Below the pieces are notes generated by a model. That model was given only the letters and a program-made list of their open reading frames with translations. It ran no database searches and had not been told where the DNA came from. Positions 18,191 through 29,905 of a stretch of DNA of 64,000 bases are shown piece by piece. The first letter of the stretch is position 1. Every line of letters begins with the position of its first letter. Source of the stretch: Actinomycetota bacterium (GTDB lineage: Bacteria; Actinomycetota; Actinomycetes; S36-B12); NCBI GenBank assembly GCA_030684515.1, contig JAUXVJ010000009.1:496001-560000 (forward strand), in the 5' to 3' direction. The position numbers were made by a program, and so were the translations under genes.

Positions 18191-20544
18191 CCGACATTCT
18201 CAGCAGCGAAGTAGTGGCGATGGTCACTGTCACCATCGATGGCGTGGAACTCCAAGTACCCAAGGGCACTTTGGCCATCCGCGCTGCGGAGTTGATTGGC
18301 GTTGAGATTCCGCGTTTCTGCGATCATCCTCTTCTTGAGCCGGTGGCCGCCTGCCGTGCCTGCCTCATTGAGGTGGAAGGCATGCCAAAGCCCCAGCCAG
18401 CATGTGCGCAGGTTGTTGGCGATGGCATGACAATCCGCACGCAGAACTCCTCGCCAGTCGCACGTGATGCGCAAGAAGGCGTACTTGAGTTCCTGCTGCT
18501 CAACCACCCACTTGATTGCCCAGTGTGCGACAAGGGCGGCGAATGCCCCCTGCAGAACCAGGCCATGAGCGCAGGCCGCTCTGAGTCGCGCTTTGAGGGT
18601 GAGAAGCGCACATTCGAAAAGCCGATCCCGATCAGCGCGCAGATCCTGCTTGACCGCGAGCGCTGCGTCTCATGTGCGCGGTGCACTCGCTTCTCCGAGC
18701 AGATCGCTGGCGACCCGATGATCGAACTGCTTGAGCGCGGCGCCAATCAGCAGGTCGGTATCGCAAGCGATGAGCCCTTCGACTCCTATTTCTCGGGCAA
18801 CACCATTCAGATCTGCCCAGTGGGCGCGCTGACCAGTGCCGACTATCGCTTCATTTCGCGACCCTTCGATCTGGTTTCCACCCCGACCACTTGCGAGCAC
18901 TGTGCTTCTGGCTGCTCACTGCGCACCGACACTCGTCGCGGAGACGTCACTCGCCGCTTGGCTTGGGAGACTCCAGAGGTCAATGAGGACTGGAACTGCG
19001 ATAAGGGCCGCTTCGCATTCAGGTACCTGTCAGAAGGTCGTATCTCCACTCCGCTCATTCGTGAAGACGGTGAGCTACGTCCGGCATCGTGGCCCGAGGC
19101 AATTGATGTGGCAGCACGCGCACTTGCAGCAGCCGGTGCGGCCACCGGTGTTCTGATAGGTGGGCGACTCACGCAAGAGGATGCCTACGGCTACGCAAAG
19201 TTCGCTCGTGCAGTGTTGGGCACTGACGCCATTGACTTCCGTGCGCGCGCCTACTCCGAAGAGGAGGCGCAGTTCCTTCGTGCAAGAGTTGCAGGCGCTC
19301 CCATCAGCACGACGTATGCAGCACTTGAGCAAGCGCCATTCGTTCTCTTGGTTGCCTTTGAGCCCGAAGATGAATCACCCATTGTCTTCCTGCGCCTACG
19401 CAAGTCAGCCACCCGCGTGGCCAGCATCGCCACCCGCGGCACCAAGGGCTTGCACAAACTTGGCGGCTCCTTGATTCCGGTTGTACCTGGCCAAGAAGCG
19501 CAGGCAGTCCGTGATCTTTCAGCCGAACTTCGTGAGGCCCTATCGCAGCCAGGTGCCGTGATTCTGGTTGGCGAGCGCATCGCCGCGAGCGCCGGCGCAG
19601 TCTCCGCGATCAGCGAGCTGGCTGATGCAACGGGAGCGGCCTTGGCCTGGATCCCGCGCAGGGCAGGGGAGCGCGGCGCCTTGGACGCTGGCGCGCTCGC
19701 CGGATTGCTTCCTGGCGGCCGCCCGCTGACCGATGTGCAGGCGCGCCATGAGGTTGCGGCCGCATGGGGCATCAGTGCTGACTCTTTGCCGAAGTCTCCT
19801 GCGGGCGACGTGTTGGATGCGGCCAGCCGACGCACCCTGAAGGCTTTGCTCGTCGCTGGTGTGGATCCCGCTGACATGCCGGCGCCATTTGTCACTGATG
19901 CTGCGCTTGAACGCGCGGAGTTCATCGTCTCCTTGGACCATCATCACTCCGAGATCACCGAGTTCGCTGATGTCGTGCTGCCGGTGGCTTTGGTCACTGA
20001 GAAGTCGGGCACCTTCGTTGACTGGGAGGGTCGCGCTCGTCCTTTTGCGCAGGTATTCAAGGACGCGCTTGCCATGAGTGATGCCACCGTGCTCGGCATG
20101 CTGGCCCGCGCAATGGGTGCAACTGTCGGTGCCTGGGACGGTCCAGGCATTCGCCGTGAAATGGCTGGACTGGGTCCATGGACTGGAGCGCGCACTGAGG
20201 CTCCGAGTGTTCAGGCGCCTGACGCTGCTGTTGATGGTTTCCGCTTGGCCTCCTGGCGTGAACTGCTTGACGCCGGCGTGATGCAAGATGGCGAGCCGCA
20301 TTTGGCAGCCACTGCTCGTCCGGTGGTCGCGGTGATGTCGGCTACTGCCCTGGCCGAGCTTGGCTCGCCGGTGAGCGTCACTGTCACCGGACCTCTTGGC
20401 TCCGTGCAGCTGCCTGTCCAGGCAGGTGAGGTGCTCGACAATGTCATCTTTGTGCCCATGAATGCCCCGGGCTGCTCGATCTACACCGACCTAGGCACTC
20501 GCATTGGAGCCACTGTGGATGTCATAGCTGGAGGTGTGGCGTGA
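18187..20544 (+). CDS. nuoG: NuoG, complex I 75-kDa iron-sulfur subunit
   Basis: A 785-aa subunit. The N-terminal [2Fe-2S] domain has [20 protein letters not shown]; the His-ligated N5 cluster follows in [17 protein letters not shown], then N4 in [10 protein letters not shown] with [15 protein letters not shown] with DWNCDKGRF supplies the extra cluster N7, retained here as in several menaquinone-using bacteria. A long molybdopterin-oxidoreductase-like domain with no sign of a cofactor role follows. The ATG overlaps the nuoF stop; a second ATG 12 codons later would also leave the first domain intact. Confidence 0.96.
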   Translation: MTDILSSEVVAMVTVTIDGVELQVPKGTLAIRAAELIGVEIPRFCDHPLLEPVAACRACLIEVEGMPKPQPACAQVVGDGMTIRTQNSSPVARDAQEGVLEFLLLNHPLDCPVCDKGGECPLQNQAMSAGRSESRFEGEKRTFEKPIPISAQILLDRERCVSCARCTRFSEQIAGDPMIELLERGANQQVGIASDEPFDSYFSGNTIQICPVGALTSADYRFISRPFDLVSTPTTCEHCASGCSLRTDTRRGDVTRRLAWETPEVNEDWNCDKGRFAFRYLSEGRISTPLIREDGELRPASWPEAIDVAARALAAAGAATGVLIGGRLTQEDAYGYAKFARAVLGTDAIDFRARAYSEEEAQFLRARVAGAPISTTYAALEQAPFVLLVAFEPEDESPIVFLRLRKSATRVASIATRGTKGLHKLGGSLIPVVPGQEAQAVRDLSAELREALSQPGAVILVGERIAASAGAVSAISELADATGAALAWIPRRAGERGALDAGALAGLLPGGRPLTDVQARHEVAAAWGISADSLPKSPAGDVLDAASRRTLKALLVAGVDPADMPAPFVTDAALERAEFIVSLDHHHSEITEFADVVLPVALVTEKSGTFVDWEGRARPFAQVFKDALAMSDATVLGMLARAMGATVGAWDGPGIRREMAGLGPWTGARTEAPSVQAPDAAVDGFRLASWRELLDAGVMQDGEPHLAATARPVVAVMSATALAELGSPVSVTVTGPLGSVQLPVQAGEVLDNVIFVPMNAPGCSIYTDLGTRIGATVDVIAGGVA

Positions 20545-21842
20545 CCATCAACCAACTGGACTACTTCGGCAATGATCCGTGGTGGATCATCGTTGTGAAG
20601 GTGCTTGGCATCTTCGTGCTCTTGGTGCTGCTCACTTTGTTCACCATCTGGTGGGAACGTCGGGTTGTCTCACGTATGCAGAACCGCATCGGTCCAAACC
20701 GCGTCGGACCCTTTGGCCTGCTGCAGTCACTGATGGATGGCGTGAAGCTTGCACTGAAGGAAGAGATCGTTCCCAAGGGAGTGCACCTCGCCGTCTACTG
20801 GATTGCTCCGATCATCTCGGCGACCATGGCCTTCATCGCCTTCGCTGTGATCCCCTTCGGCCCGGTCGTCAACATGTTCGGGGTCTACACGCCGCTGCAG
20901 CTGACGGATTTCCCGGTGTCGGTGCTGTACGTCCTGGCGATCGCCTCGATCGGCATCTACGGCATCGTGCTGGCTGGTTGGGCTTCTGGCTCCACCTACC
21001 CTCTGCTCGGTGGTCTGCGGTCCAGCGCGCAAATGATCTCCTACGAAATCGCCATGGGCCTGTCGTTTGTGGCTGTGTTCCTGTACGCCGGCTCGATGTC
21101 GACTTCTGAAATCGTCAATGCGCAAGAGCCTGTCTGGTTCGCAGTAATCCTGCTTCCTTCCTTCCTTATCTACGTCACCGCGATGGTGGGGGAGACCAAC
21201 CGGGCACCTTTCGACCTTCCTGAAGCAGAAGGTGAACTCGTCGGCGGCTTCCACACCGAGTACTCCTCGATGAAATTTGCATTGTTCTTCCTGGCCGAGT
21301 ACATCAACATGGTCACGGTTTCGGCATTGGCCACCACCCTCTTCCTTGGTGGTTGGCGAGCGCCTTGGCCTCTGTCGCTCTGGGAGGCTTCGAACACCGG
21401 TTACTGGCCGATTCTTTGGTGGCTGGCCAAGGTGCAGATCTTCATCTTCATCTTCATCTGGCTCCGCGGAACTCTGCCTCGCCTGCGATACGACCAGTTC
21501 ATGAAGTTCGGCTGGAAGTTGCTCATTCCAGCCTCGATCGCATGGATCCTTATCGTGGCTACCGCCCGTGCCTTGCGCAATGAGGTTACCTTCGACACAA
21601 CAGAGATCCTGGTGATCGGCGCGATCGTTATTGCTGTACTGCTCGCCGTGTCCTGGTTGCTGCAGGTCAGAGCAGATCGCAAGGCGGCACTTGAAGAACA
21701 GGATGCAGCTGAAGTTCAGGCGCGACCATTTGACGCTATGGCCGGCGGCTATCCCGTACCTCCCATGCCAGGCGTCGATGCGAACCTGACTTCGCGCAGA
21801 GGCCCGGCGACCATCACTACGCAGGAGGCCATCGATGGCTGA
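20541..21842 (+). CDS. nuoH: NuoH, complex I membrane subunit at the quinone tunnel
   Basis: A 433-aa subunit with eight or nine membrane helices. [18 protein letters not shown] and the acidic loop [20 protein letters not shown] are diagnostic; both line the quinone tunnel and the first proton path. About 70 C-terminal residues past the last helix are polar and not part of the core, as in other actinobacteria. The GTG start overlaps nuoG by 4 bases. Confidence 0.97.
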   Translation: MTINQLDYFGNDPWWIIVVKVLGIFVLLVLLTLFTIWWERRVVSRMQNRIGPNRVGPFGLLQSLMDGVKLALKEEIVPKGVHLAVYWIAPIISATMAFIAFAVIPFGPVVNMFGVYTPLQLTDFPVSVLYVLAIASIGIYGIVLAGWASGSTYPLLGGLRSSAQMISYEIAMGLSFVAVFLYAGSMSTSEIVNAQEPVWFAVILLPSFLIYVTAMVGETNRAPFDLPEAEGELVGGFHTEYSSMKFALFFLAEYINMVTVSALATTLFLGGWRAPWPLSLWEASNTGYWPILWWLAKVQIFIFIFIWLRGTLPRLRYDQFMKFGWKLLIPASIAWILIVATARALRNEVTFDTTEILVIGAIVIAVLLAVSWLLQVRADRKAALEEQDAAEVQARPFDAMAGGYPVPPMPGVDANLTSRRGPATITTQEAIDG

Positions 21843-22377
21843 GCTGCCCCAAGCAGTCCGGGGATTCTGGGTCACCTTCCGAACCATGTTCAAGAAGGTG
21901 GTCACTGAGCAGTACCCCGAGGACGCTGCAAAGTTTCCACCGAAGCCGCGCTTCCACGGCCGCCATCAGCTCAACCGATGGTCTGATGGTCTGGAGAAGT
22001 GTGTGGGATGTGAGTTGTGTGCCTGGGCGTGCCCAGCTGACGCGATCCTCGTGCAAGGCGACTCGAACACTGAAGAAGAGCGCTATTCCCCTGGAGAGCG
22101 CTACGGCCGGGTCTACCAGATCAACTACACCCGCTGCATCTTCTGCGGCCTGTGCATTGAGGCCTGCCCGACTCGCGCCTTGACGATGACCAATGTCTTT
22201 GAGCTGGCAGACAACAATCGTGCGGATCTCATCTTTGAGAAGAAGGACCTCTTGGCTCCGCTGCTTCCGGGCATGATTGCTCCGCCGCATGCGATGGTCG
22301 AGGGCTCAACCGAGCAGGACTACTACGCGAATCGGATCAAGGGAGCTGATGCAGTTGATCAGGGGGTGAACCCGTGA
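21835..22377 (+). CDS. nuoI: NuoI, complex I subunit with clusters N6a and N6b
   Basis: A 180-aa subunit with two ferredoxin-type motifs: [16 protein letters not shown] and [16 protein letters not shown]. These bind the two [4Fe-4S] clusters that link the NuoG chain to N2. An amphipathic N-terminal stretch ([13 protein letters not shown]) lies on the membrane. It overlaps nuoH by 8 bases. Compare the 103-aa paralogue at 30243, which lacks this N-terminus. Confidence 0.97.
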   Translation: MAELPQAVRGFWVTFRTMFKKVVTEQYPEDAAKFPPKPRFHGRHQLNRWSDGLEKCVGCELCAWACPADAILVQGDSNTEEERYSPGERYGRVYQINYTRCIFCGLCIEACPTRALTMTNVFELADNNRADLIFEKKDLLAPLLPGMIAPPHAMVEGSTEQDYYANRIKGADAVDQGVNP

Positions 22378-23144
22378 TCGATACCCCGACCAACACTGGC
22401 GAAGCCGTGGTCTTCTGGGTCTGCGCGATTCTTTCCGTGCTCGGAGCAGTTGGCCTCGTCACTTCGCGCAAGGCAGTTCACTGCGCTTTGTGGATGGCTT
22501 TGACGATGATCACTCTGGCCGTCCTCTACCTCACCAACGCTGCGCCGTTCCTGGGAATGGTGCAGATCATCGTCTACACCGGCGCCGTCATGATGCTGTT
22601 CCTCTTCGTGATCATGGTGGTCGGTGTCGATTCTTCCGATTCGTTGATTGAAACAATCAAGGGCCAGCGTTGGGCGGCACTCCTGTTGGGCCTGGCGTTG
22701 ATTGTTGTCCTCGTGTGGGGCCTTGGCAGTGCGCTCGCTGGAGTTCCGGCTACCGGTCTTGTAGCCGCCAACAGCGCAGACGGTGGCAACGTTCAGGGCA
22801 TCGCGCGCCTGATCTTCACCGACTACCTCGTCGTCTTTGAAGTCACGTCGGCACTGCTCATCACGGCAGCCCTGGGTGCGATGGTCCTCGCACATCGCGA
22901 GCACTGGAAGCCAAAGCCGACTCAGGAGGAGTTGTCCAAGGCACGCTTCCTGGGCGACGAGCATCCCGGCAATCGTCCCAACCCCGGCATCTATGCCCGC
23001 CACAACAGGGTCGACACTCCGGCTTTGCTGCCAGATGGCACGCCGACTGAGCTCAGCATCCCTGGTCCATTGCGCGCCCGCGGCGATATTGCCCCGGTCG
23101 ACATCGAGGATGTTCATCAAATCGAGGAGGCTGATTCGCTGTGA
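22374..23144 (+). CDS. nuoJ: NuoJ, complex I membrane subunit
   Basis: A 256-aa subunit with five membrane helices; helix 3 holds the conserved [17 protein letters not shown] with its pi-bulge region. A polar C-terminal extension of about 75 residues (from HREHWK onward) is typical of actinobacterial NuoJ and absent in E. coli. Overlaps of 4 bases on each side. Confidence 0.95.
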   Translation: MIDTPTNTGEAVVFWVCAILSVLGAVGLVTSRKAVHCALWMALTMITLAVLYLTNAAPFLGMVQIIVYTGAVMMLFLFVIMVVGVDSSDSLIETIKGQRWAALLLGLALIVVLVWGLGSALAGVPATGLVAANSADGGNVQGIARLIFTDYLVVFEVTSALLITAALGAMVLAHREHWKPKPTQEELSKARFLGDEHPGNRPNPGIYARHNRVDTPALLPDGTPTELSIPGPLRARGDIAPVDIEDVHQIEEADSL

Positions 23145-23440
23145 ATCCCTCCAACTACATCGTTCTTTCAGCCCTGCTGTTCGGCATCGGGGCTATAGGT
23201 GTGCTGGTAAGACGCAATGCGATCGTGGTGTTCATGAGTGTGGAACTCATGTTGAACGCCTCGAACCTGGCGTTTGTTGCCTTCGCTCGCATGCACGGCA
23301 ATCTCGATGGCCAGGCGGTCGCCTTCTTCGTGATGGTGGTCGCTGCTGCTGAGGTCGTAGTAGGTCTGGCGATCATCGTCCAGATCTTCCGCTCGCGCCG
23401 TTCTGCGTCCATTGACGAACCCAACCTGCTGAAGTACTAG
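23141..23440 (+). CDS. nuoK: NuoK, complex I membrane subunit
   Basis: A 99-aa, three-helix subunit of the Mrp-type family. Helix 2 carries the functional Glu in [14 protein letters not shown], and helix 3 has [17 protein letters not shown] with the second conserved Glu. Both belong to the proton path beside NuoN. GTG start overlapping nuoJ. Confidence 0.97.
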   Translation: MNPSNYIVLSALLFGIGAIGVLVRRNAIVVFMSVELMLNASNLAFVAFARMHGNLDGQAVAFFVMVVAAAEVVVGLAIIVQIFRSRRSASIDEPNLLKY

Positions 23441-23455
23441 GACAAAGGAACTCAC

Positions 23456-25351
23456 GTGCAAGAGTTGATGCCGGCGACCGGCGTGTTCTCGCTGCTGTGG
23501 CTGCTCATAGCGCTGCCACTGGTGGGCGCGGCGATCCTGCTGCTCGGTGGGCGTATGACCAACAAGTGGGGCCCGTATCTCGGCGTCTTCACCGTTGTTG
23601 TCGATGCTGCACTCGCCATCTGGATGCTCATCGCCATGATGGGCCAAGGTGCTGAAGAGCGCACGTTCAACGACAGCGTCTACAGCTGGGTCTTTGCCGG
23701 CAGTTTCAAGGTCGACATGGCCTTCCAACTCGATCAGCTTTCCATGGTGTTCGTGCTGCTCATCACCATCGTGGGCGCACTGATTCACGTCTACTCACTT
23801 GGCTATATGAGCCATGACCCAGATCGCCGTAAGTTCTTCGGCTTCTTGAATCTGTTTGTCGCGGCCATGTTGTTGCTGGTTCTGGCCAACAACTACCTCC
23901 TGATGTATGTCGGATGGGAGGGCGTGGGCCTTGCCAGTTACCTGCTCATCGGATTCTGGCAGCACAAGCCGAGTGCGGCTGCTGCCGCGAAGAAGGCATT
24001 CATCATCAACCGCGTGGGTGACGTCGGCCTGAGCCTTGCCATCATGGTGATGTTCGTGACCTTCGGCTCGGTCAGCTTCCAAGATGTCTTCGGCAGCTCA
24101 GGTCAGGCCAGTGAGGGAACGCTCACGGCTATTGGTCTGCTCCTCTTGCTGGCAGCTTGCGGTAAATCTGCGCAGTTCCCTCTGCAGGCCTGGTTGCTTG
24201 ATGCAATGGAGGGTCCAACACCTGTCTCGGCATTGATTCACGCGGCGACTATGGTCACCGCCGGCGTCTATCTGATCACTCGAAGCAACGCGATCTTTGA
24301 TGCAGCGGCCTGGGCCGCCACAGCAGTGGTCGTCGTCGGCGTGATCACCATGTTCATGGGCGCGATCATCGGTTGCGCGAAGGATGACATCAAGAAGTCC
24401 TTGGCCGGCTCCACGATGAGCCAGATCGGTTACATGGTGCTGGCCGCCGGACTTGGCCCGGTCGGCTATGTCTTCGCGATCTTCCACCTCTTGACTCACG
24501 GCGTGTTCAAGGCCGGACTCTTCCTTGGGGCCGGATCAGTCATGCATGGCATGAAGGACAACGTGAACATGCGGCGCTATGGCGCGCTTCGCGGACTAAT
24601 GGTGATCACTTTCGGCACCTTCTTGATCTGCACTTTGTCGATCATGGGCATCCCGCCGTTCTCGGGCTTCTGGTCCAAGGACAGCATCGTTCACGCGGCT
24701 TTCGAGAGCAGCAATCTGGTTGGCATCTGCACAGTGCTTGCCGCCGGTATCACAGGCTTCTACATGACTCGCATGGTTGCGATGACCTTCTACGGCAAGG
24801 CTCGCTGGGAGGATGATGCGCATCCGCATGAGTCACCAGCAGTCATGACCATCCCGCTCATCATCCTGGCCATCGGCGCCACCTTCCTTGGTATGGCATT
24901 GCTGTTCTGGGGCAACATCGAGACTTGGCTTGAGCCAGTCGTGGGCTTTGAAGAAGGCCATGTCGCAATCCCTGAGCTGTTGCTGATGGCCATCACTCTT
25001 GCCGTCGTTCTCATCGGTGCGGCCATTGCCTGGATCCAATACGCGCGTCGTGAGGTTCCAGTTGCTGAACCGCATGGCAATCTCCTGACGCGCGCAGCTC
25101 GCTCTGAGCTCTACGGCAACGAGATCAATGATGTCCTGGTCGTGCGTCCCTCCTTCTGGCTCTCACGATTCCTCGTGTGGTTTGACAATGCCTGGGTCGA
25201 TGGCTTCGTCAATGGCAGCGCGGCTGCGGTTGGCGGGCTCTCTGGTCGCATGCGCAAGTACCAGACCGGATTCATCCGTTCCTATGCACTTTCGATGGTC
25301 GGTGGCGCCGTCTTGGTTGTCCTGGCACTTGTACTGGTGAGGCTTTCGTGA
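23456..25351 (+). CDS. nuoL: NuoL, proton-pumping antiporter-like subunit
   Basis: A 631-aa subunit with 14 core membrane helices plus a C-terminal horizontal helix and anchoring helix. [18 protein letters not shown] holds the key Glu; [23 protein letters not shown] and the [17 protein letters not shown] helix contain the proton-channel Lys and His residues. It is the distal pump of complex I. GTG start 15 bases after nuoK, preceded by AAAGGAA. Confidence 0.97.
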   Translation: MQELMPATGVFSLLWLLIALPLVGAAILLLGGRMTNKWGPYLGVFTVVVDAALAIWMLIAMMGQGAEERTFNDSVYSWVFAGSFKVDMAFQLDQLSMVFVLLITIVGALIHVYSLGYMSHDPDRRKFFGFLNLFVAAMLLLVLANNYLLMYVGWEGVGLASYLLIGFWQHKPSAAAAAKKAFIINRVGDVGLSLAIMVMFVTFGSVSFQDVFGSSGQASEGTLTAIGLLLLLAACGKSAQFPLQAWLLDAMEGPTPVSALIHAATMVTAGVYLITRSNAIFDAAAWAATAVVVVGVITMFMGAIIGCAKDDIKKSLAGSTMSQIGYMVLAAGLGPVGYVFAIFHLLTHGVFKAGLFLGAGSVMHGMKDNVNMRRYGALRGLMVITFGTFLICTLSIMGIPPFSGFWSKDSIVHAAFESSNLVGICTVLAAGITGFYMTRMVAMTFYGKARWEDDAHPHESPAVMTIPLIILAIGATFLGMALLFWGNIETWLEPVVGFEEGHVAIPELLLMAITLAVVLIGAAIAWIQYARREVPVAEPHGNLLTRAARSELYGNEINDVLVVRPSFWLSRFLVWFDNAWVDGFVNGSAAAVGGLSGRMRKYQTGFIRSYALSMVGGAVLVVLALVLVRLS

Positions 25352-26913
25352 ACGAGTTCCCCTGGCTGACCCTTCTAGCAGCCGTTCCTCTGGTGGGCAG
25401 TGTCGTGGTGGCATTGCTGCCAAAGGCGCGCCCTCTCCTGGCCAAGCAACTTGCACTGGCCATTTCCATCGTGGCACTGGGTCTCACAATTGTCATCGCG
25501 CTGAAGTTTGATGGCTCGACTGAGGCGCCGTTCCAGTTTGTTGAGTACCACCAGTGGATCCCGGCCTTCGGCATCACCTATTCGATGGGTGTGGATGGCA
25601 TCGGACTGGTGCTGATCGCGCTTGCGGCGATCTTGGTGCCGATCACAATCCTGGCCGGCTGGAACGATGTCGAGGAGCCAAACTCCGAGAGCGTCGGCAG
25701 CGTAAAGGGCTACTTCGCACTGATCCTGGTGCTGGAGACTTTGATGATCGGCGTCTTCTCAGCCACCGATGTCTTCTTGTTCTACGTTTTCTTCGAGGCG
25801 ATGCTGATCCCGGTCTACTTCATGATCGGTCGTTACGGCGGCCCGCAGCGTTCTTACGCTGCAATGAAGTTCCTGATCTACAGCCTGCTTGGCGGCTTGT
25901 TCATGCTGGCGGCCATGATCGGCCTGTTCGTGGTCTCTGGCCAGATCACTGGTCAAGGCACGTTCAACTGGTTCCAACTCGTTGGTCTGGATATTGACCC
26001 AACCACGCAGAAGCTGCTCTTCCTTGGCTTCTTCTTCGCTTTCGCCATCAAAGCTCCGCTGTGGCCATTTCATACCTGGCTGCCCGATGCTGCGAGCGCG
26101 GCAAAGCCAGGGACGGCCGTGCTGCTGATCGGTGTGCTCGACAAAGTCGGCACCTTCGGCATGATCCGCTACTGCCTGCCGATCTTTCCGGCCGCCAGTG
26201 ATTTCTACGCGCCGATCATCATTGGCATGGCCCTGGTCGGCATCTTCTATGGCGCCTTCGTGGCTCTTGGCCAAAACGATATGAAGCGCCTGTTCGCCTA
26301 TTCATCGATGTCGCACTTCGGCTTCATTGCGCTGGGCATCTTCGTGTTCACGACGATCGGCATCAGCGGTTCTGTGGTGTACATGGTCGCCCACGGACTC
26401 TCGACCGCAGCGCTGTTCTTGACTGCAGGCTTCCTCATGCAGCGTCGTCGTGGTTCGAGCTTGCTCTCGGACTACTCAGGCGTGAACAAGCCAGCACCGG
26501 TACTGGCTGGCTTCTTCCTGTTCGCCGCCTTGTCCTCCTTGGCGCTGCCAGGCTTGGTGTCCTTCATCGGCGAGTTCATGGTGCTGCTGGGCACCTTCCA
26601 GCGCTACGTCTGGATCGGCGGCATCGCCACCCTCGGCATCGTGATCACGGCCGCATATGTGCTGCGCGTCTACCGCAAGTCGATGACCGGATCGGTGGGC
26701 GAAGGGCTGGAAGACATCAAGGATCTGGGTGCACGCGAGATCACAGTTCTGGTGCCAATCGCAGCGCTGACAATCTTCCTGGGTCTGTACCCGGCGCCTT
26801 TGCTCAACGTGGTGAATCCGGCAGTCGAGACCGTAATGTCCATCACAGGTCAGACCGATCCTCCTCCGACCGTCGGTATTGCCATTACACCCGCTGAAGG
26901 GACCCAACCGTGA
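25348..26913 (+). CDS. nuoM: NuoM, proton-pumping antiporter-like subunit
   Basis: A 521-aa antiporter-like subunit. [14 protein letters not shown] carries the conserved channel Glu, followed by [17 protein letters not shown] (Lys and His) and [17 protein letters not shown]. It lies between NuoL and NuoN in the membrane arm. GTG start overlapping nuoL by 4 bases. Confidence 0.97.
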   Translation: MNEFPWLTLLAAVPLVGSVVVALLPKARPLLAKQLALAISIVALGLTIVIALKFDGSTEAPFQFVEYHQWIPAFGITYSMGVDGIGLVLIALAAILVPITILAGWNDVEEPNSESVGSVKGYFALILVLETLMIGVFSATDVFLFYVFFEAMLIPVYFMIGRYGGPQRSYAAMKFLIYSLLGGLFMLAAMIGLFVVSGQITGQGTFNWFQLVGLDIDPTTQKLLFLGFFFAFAIKAPLWPFHTWLPDAASAAKPGTAVLLIGVLDKVGTFGMIRYCLPIFPAASDFYAPIIIGMALVGIFYGAFVALGQNDMKRLFAYSSMSHFGFIALGIFVFTTIGISGSVVYMVAHGLSTAALFLTAGFLMQRRRGSSLLSDYSGVNKPAPVLAGFFLFAALSSLALPGLVSFIGEFMVLLGTFQRYVWIGGIATLGIVITAAYVLRVYRKSMTGSVGEGLEDIKDLGAREITVLVPIAALTIFLGLYPAPLLNVVNPAVETVMSITGQTDPPPTVGIAITPAEGTQP

Positions 26914-28484
26914 TCGCCGTGAGTGCCGTGATCCAGGCGGCAACAGACGCCACTCCTTGGGTCATGCCCTCGATCGAATATCGCCTGCTGGCACCGATTC
27001 TCATCGTGCTGGGCGCGGGCGTCGTATCGGTGCTCATCGAAGCCTTCTTCCCCCGTGCAGCTCGGCGTCCCACCCAGTTGATTCTGGTGTTCTCGGCTTT
27101 GATTTCTGCGCTCGTGGCGATCATCAGCCTGCATGGGGATCGCGCCGTCATTGGTCGAGGGGCGCTAGTTGTCGACGGACCTGGCCTGATCATGCAGGGC
27201 ACCATCGTGGTCATCGCGATCCTTGGCGCACTGTTGATGGCCGAGCGAGGACTTGATCCCAGCGGGGATGCCTTCGCACCTCGGGCCTCGGCACTTCCGG
27301 GATCTGAAGACGAGCGTCAGTTCACAGCGCGCGGCTACTTCCAGACTGAAATCTGGGCGCTGTTCCTGTTCGCCGTCGGTGGCATGCTGCTCTTCCCGGT
27401 CTCAAATGACCTGCTGATGATGTTCGTGGCTCTGGAGGTCATGTCACTGCCGCTCTACTTGCTTGCCGGCATGGCTCGTCGCCGTCGTCTGCTCTCGCAG
27501 GAAGCAGCGCTGAAGTACTTCGTGCTGGGGGCCTTTTCCTCGGCATTCTTCCTGTACGGATCGGCTCTGCTCTATGGCTTCTCCGGCTCCATCTCCTTTC
27601 CGGTTATCGCTGACAAACTCGCAGCCAATCTTGGGCAGACCACGCTCGTTCTCATCGCTATCGCATTCGTCGCGGCGGGACTGTTGTTCAAGATCGGCGC
27701 GGTTCCGTTCCACCAATGGACCCCTGACGTCTACCAGGGCGCCCCGACACCATTGACCGGCTTCATGGCTGCTGGCGTGAAGATCGCCGCTTTTGGCGCT
27801 CTGCTCCGCCTGTTCTACGTCGCCCTGGGCGGTATGCGCTGGGACTGGGTCCCGATGATGTGGGTCATCGCAGTCCTCACGATGCTGGTCGGTTCAGTCA
27901 TCGCGCTCACCCAAAGCGACATCAAGCGGATGCTGGCCTACTCGTCGATTGCTCAGGCTGGCTTCATCCTGATCGGCGTGATCGCTGCTTCGCCGGAAGG
28001 CTTGGCCGCCTCGATCTTCTACTTGATCGCCTATTCCTTCACCACCATCGGCGCATTCGCGATCATCATGCTTGTGCGTGACGAAACAGGTGAGGCAACG
28101 CACCTGTCGAAGTGGGCCGGACTAGGTCGAAAGTCGCCTTTTGTCGGCTCGGTCTTCGCTCTGTTCATGCTCTCGCTCGCCGGTATCCCGCTTACCAGCG
28201 GATTCATTGGAAAGTTCGGCGTCTTCACAGCAGCGATCGCTTCCGGAGACACTTGGTTGGTGATCGTGGCCGTGGTGGCCTCATTGATCGCAGCCTTCTT
28301 CTACCTGAGGGTTGTGGTGCTCATGTTCTTCACCGAACCCACTGAGGACACCGCAACCGTGGCTGTCCCCTCGGTCTTCACCACCATTGCGCTGGCGGCA
28401 GGCGCCACGGTCACGATCCTGCTCGGAATCGTGCCGCAACCGCTGCTTGAGCTGATCGTCAATGCCGGCGTTTTCGTTCGCTAG
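26910..28484 (+). CDS. nuoN: NuoN, proton-pumping antiporter-like subunit
   Basis: A 524-aa antiporter-like subunit, last gene of the nuo operon. Conserved elements are FVALEVMSLPLYLLAG, FKIGAVPFHQWTPDVYQGAPTP (written here in two parts: FKIGAVPFHQW and TPDVYQGAPTP) and QSDIKRMLAYSSIAQAG. The GTG start overlaps nuoM. The next start codon (28497) is only 12 bases away but has its own -10 box. Confidence 0.97.
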   Translation: MIAVSAVIQAATDATPWVMPSIEYRLLAPILIVLGAGVVSVLIEAFFPRAARRPTQLILVFSALISALVAIISLHGDRAVIGRGALVVDGPGLIMQGTIVVIAILGALLMAERGLDPSGDAFAPRASALPGSEDERQFTARGYFQTEIWALFLFAVGGMLLFPVSNDLLMMFVALEVMSLPLYLLAGMARRRRLLSQEAALKYFVLGAFSSAFFLYGSALLYGFSGSISFPVIADKLAANLGQTTLVLIAIAFVAAGLLFKIGAVPFHQWTPDVYQGAPTPLTGFMAAGVKIAAFGALLRLFYVALGGMRWDWVPMMWVIAVLTMLVGSVIALTQSDIKRMLAYSSIAQAGFILIGVIAASPEGLAASIFYLIAYSFTTIGAFAIIMLVRDETGEATHLSKWAGLGRKSPFVGSVFALFMLSLAGIPLTSGFIGKFGVFTAAIASGDTWLVIVAVVASLIAAFFYLRVVVLMFFTEPTEDTATVAVPSVFTTIALAAGATVTILLGIVPQPLLELIVNAGVFVR

Positions 28485-28490
28485 TACCGT
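28485..28490 (+). promoter_or_regulatory. -10 box of the polyprenyl synthase gene (leaderless start)
   Basis: TACCGT stands 6 bases before the ATG at 28497, between the nuoN stop and the start codon. It would allow the synthase and the three downstream genes to be expressed apart from nuo as a leaderless transcript. No convincing -35 box is seen. Confidence 0.45.
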
Positions 28491-28496
28491 GTATCC

Positions 28497-29492
28497 ATGA
28501 GTCCTCAACGCATGGATCTGCTCTCGGGCGATCCTGACCTCGAGGCATCCCTCACCTTGGCCATGGCCGAGGTCGAATCCGCCCTGCACGAGGCCATCAA
28601 AAGCGACTACCCATTCGTCACCGAAACCTCAGCACATCTCGTTGACGCCGGCGGTAAGCGCTTTCGCCCCCTGCTGACCCTGTTGGCCGCGCAGTTCGGT
28701 GATGCCGATCGCAGGGAAGTCATCGAAGCCGCGGTAGTAGTGGAACTCACTCACCTAGCAACCCTCTATCACGATGATGTGATGGACGAGGCCAAGATGC
28801 GCCGCGGGGCAGATTCTGCCAATGCGCGCTGGGACAACTCCATCGCGATTCTCACCGGCGATTTTCTCTTCGCTCGAGCTTCCGACATCCTCGCTGATCT
28901 CGGTCCGCAGGCAGTGCGCATACAGGCCCGCACCTTCGAGCGGCTGTGCATCGGCCAGATCCGCGAGACCGTTGGGCCACTTGAAGGCGCTGATCCCGTA
29001 CAGCATCACCTGCAAGTACTGGCAGACAAGACCGGCTCGCTGATTGCCACGGCCGGTCAATTCGGTGCGATGTTGTCTGGCGCCGATGACCTCACCATTG
29101 AAGTGCTCACAAAATTTGGCGAGTCCATTGGCGTGGCCTTTCAGCTTGCCGATGATCTGGTCGACATCACTTCTGAGTCTGAGCAATCAGGCAAGACCCC
29201 GGGCACTGATCTGCGCGAGGGAGTGCCAACACTGGCCGTGCTGATTGCTCTGACCAGTACGGATCCAGCCGACCTGCGATTGCAGGAGTTGCTCTCTCGT
29301 CCTCTGCCTGAAGCGCTAGAGCACGCCGAGGCCCTCGCGCTGCTGCGTCAGCACAGCGCTCTGGAAGATGCCAGGGTCGAGGCCAGGCATTGGGCAGATC
29401 ATGCCCGCAAGTCCCTGATCGAGCTCCCAGCGGGCGCCCCGCGTGCAGCGCTGGAGCAACTCTGTGACTACGTCGTTTCGCGCACCGGCTGA
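28497..29492 (+). CDS. Long-chain polyprenyl diphosphate synthase
   Basis: A 331-aa trans-isoprenyl diphosphate synthase of the IspA/HepT/GrcC type. The first Asp-rich motif is in LYHDDVMDEAKMRRG and the second in FQLADDLVDI; GGKRFRP near residue 53 binds the allylic diphosphate. Between nuo and with men genes nearby it most likely makes the menaquinone side chain used by MenA; chain length cannot be read with certainty. Five bases separate it from the NuoB-like gene that follows. Confidence 0.93.
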   Translation: MSPQRMDLLSGDPDLEASLTLAMAEVESALHEAIKSDYPFVTETSAHLVDAGGKRFRPLLTLLAAQFGDADRREVIEAAVVVELTHLATLYHDDVMDEAKMRRGADSANARWDNSIAILTGDFLFARASDILADLGPQAVRIQARTFERLCIGQIRETVGPLEGADPVQHHLQVLADKTGSLIATAGQFGAMLSGADDLTIEVLTKFGESIGVAFQLADDLVDITSESEQSGKTPGTDLREGVPTLAVLIALTSTDPADLRLQELLSRPLPEALEHAEALALLRQHSALEDARVEARHWADHARKSLIELPAGAPRAALEQLCDYVVSRTG

Positions 29493-29497
29493 ACTGC

Positions 29498-29905
29498 GTG
29501 CTGCCGCAAGCATCCGCCTATCGAGTCGTCGCTGATTCGACAATCCGTATCCACGTCAGCGAGTTGGCCTGCTGCGCGCTAGAAGTAGGTTCGGCGCTCA
29601 GCTTGGGACTGCTCGAGATCGAAAGCGAGTACGCCCCGACTGCCCGGATAGACGTGCTCCTTGTTGCGGGGACGGTGACCGAACTGCTGGCACCGGCCGT
29701 CGAAGCGCAATGGCTGGCCTTGCCTGAGCCCCGGTTGGCAATCGCCATTGGTGCTTGTGCGAGTTCAGGTGGGCCTTATTGGGCCGCTATTCCCGTGCGC
29801 AAGGGCATCACAGATCTCATTGAGACCTCGGGCTATATCGCCGGTTGTCCACCGGATCCTGGTCGCATTGTTGACGGAGTGCTCGCCCTGGTGCCGCAGC
29901 GATGA
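29498..29905 (+). CDS. Short NuoB-like [4Fe-4S] protein of accessory trio
   Basis: A 135-aa NuoB/HycG-like protein, about 50 residues shorter than NuoB of the main operon (13568). All four N2-type ligands are kept: Cys25-Cys26 (ELACCALE), Cys87 (GACASSGG) and Cys117 (AGCPPDP), as is the core strand VLLVAGTVT. The N-terminal and C-terminal arms that bind NuoI and the membrane in complex I are missing. It is 5 bases after the polyprenyl synthase and overlaps the next gene by 4 bases. Group 4 hydrogenases use similar short small subunits, but no large subunit or NuoH is adjacent. Function unknown. Confidence 0.8.
   Translation: MLPQASAYRVVADSTIRIHVSELACCALEVGSALSLGLLEIESEYAPTARIDVLLVAGTVTELLAPAVEAQWLALPEPRLAIAIGACASSGGPYWAAIPVRKGITDLIETSGYIAGCPPDPGRIVDGVLALVPQR

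Noticed and set aside
20727-21905. A 392-codon open frame antisense to nuoH
   Set aside because: It is rich in Arg, His, Asp and Glu with no domain, and it is the mirror of the strongly conserved, hydrophobic nuoH frame. Long antisense frames are expected in GC-rich coding DNA.
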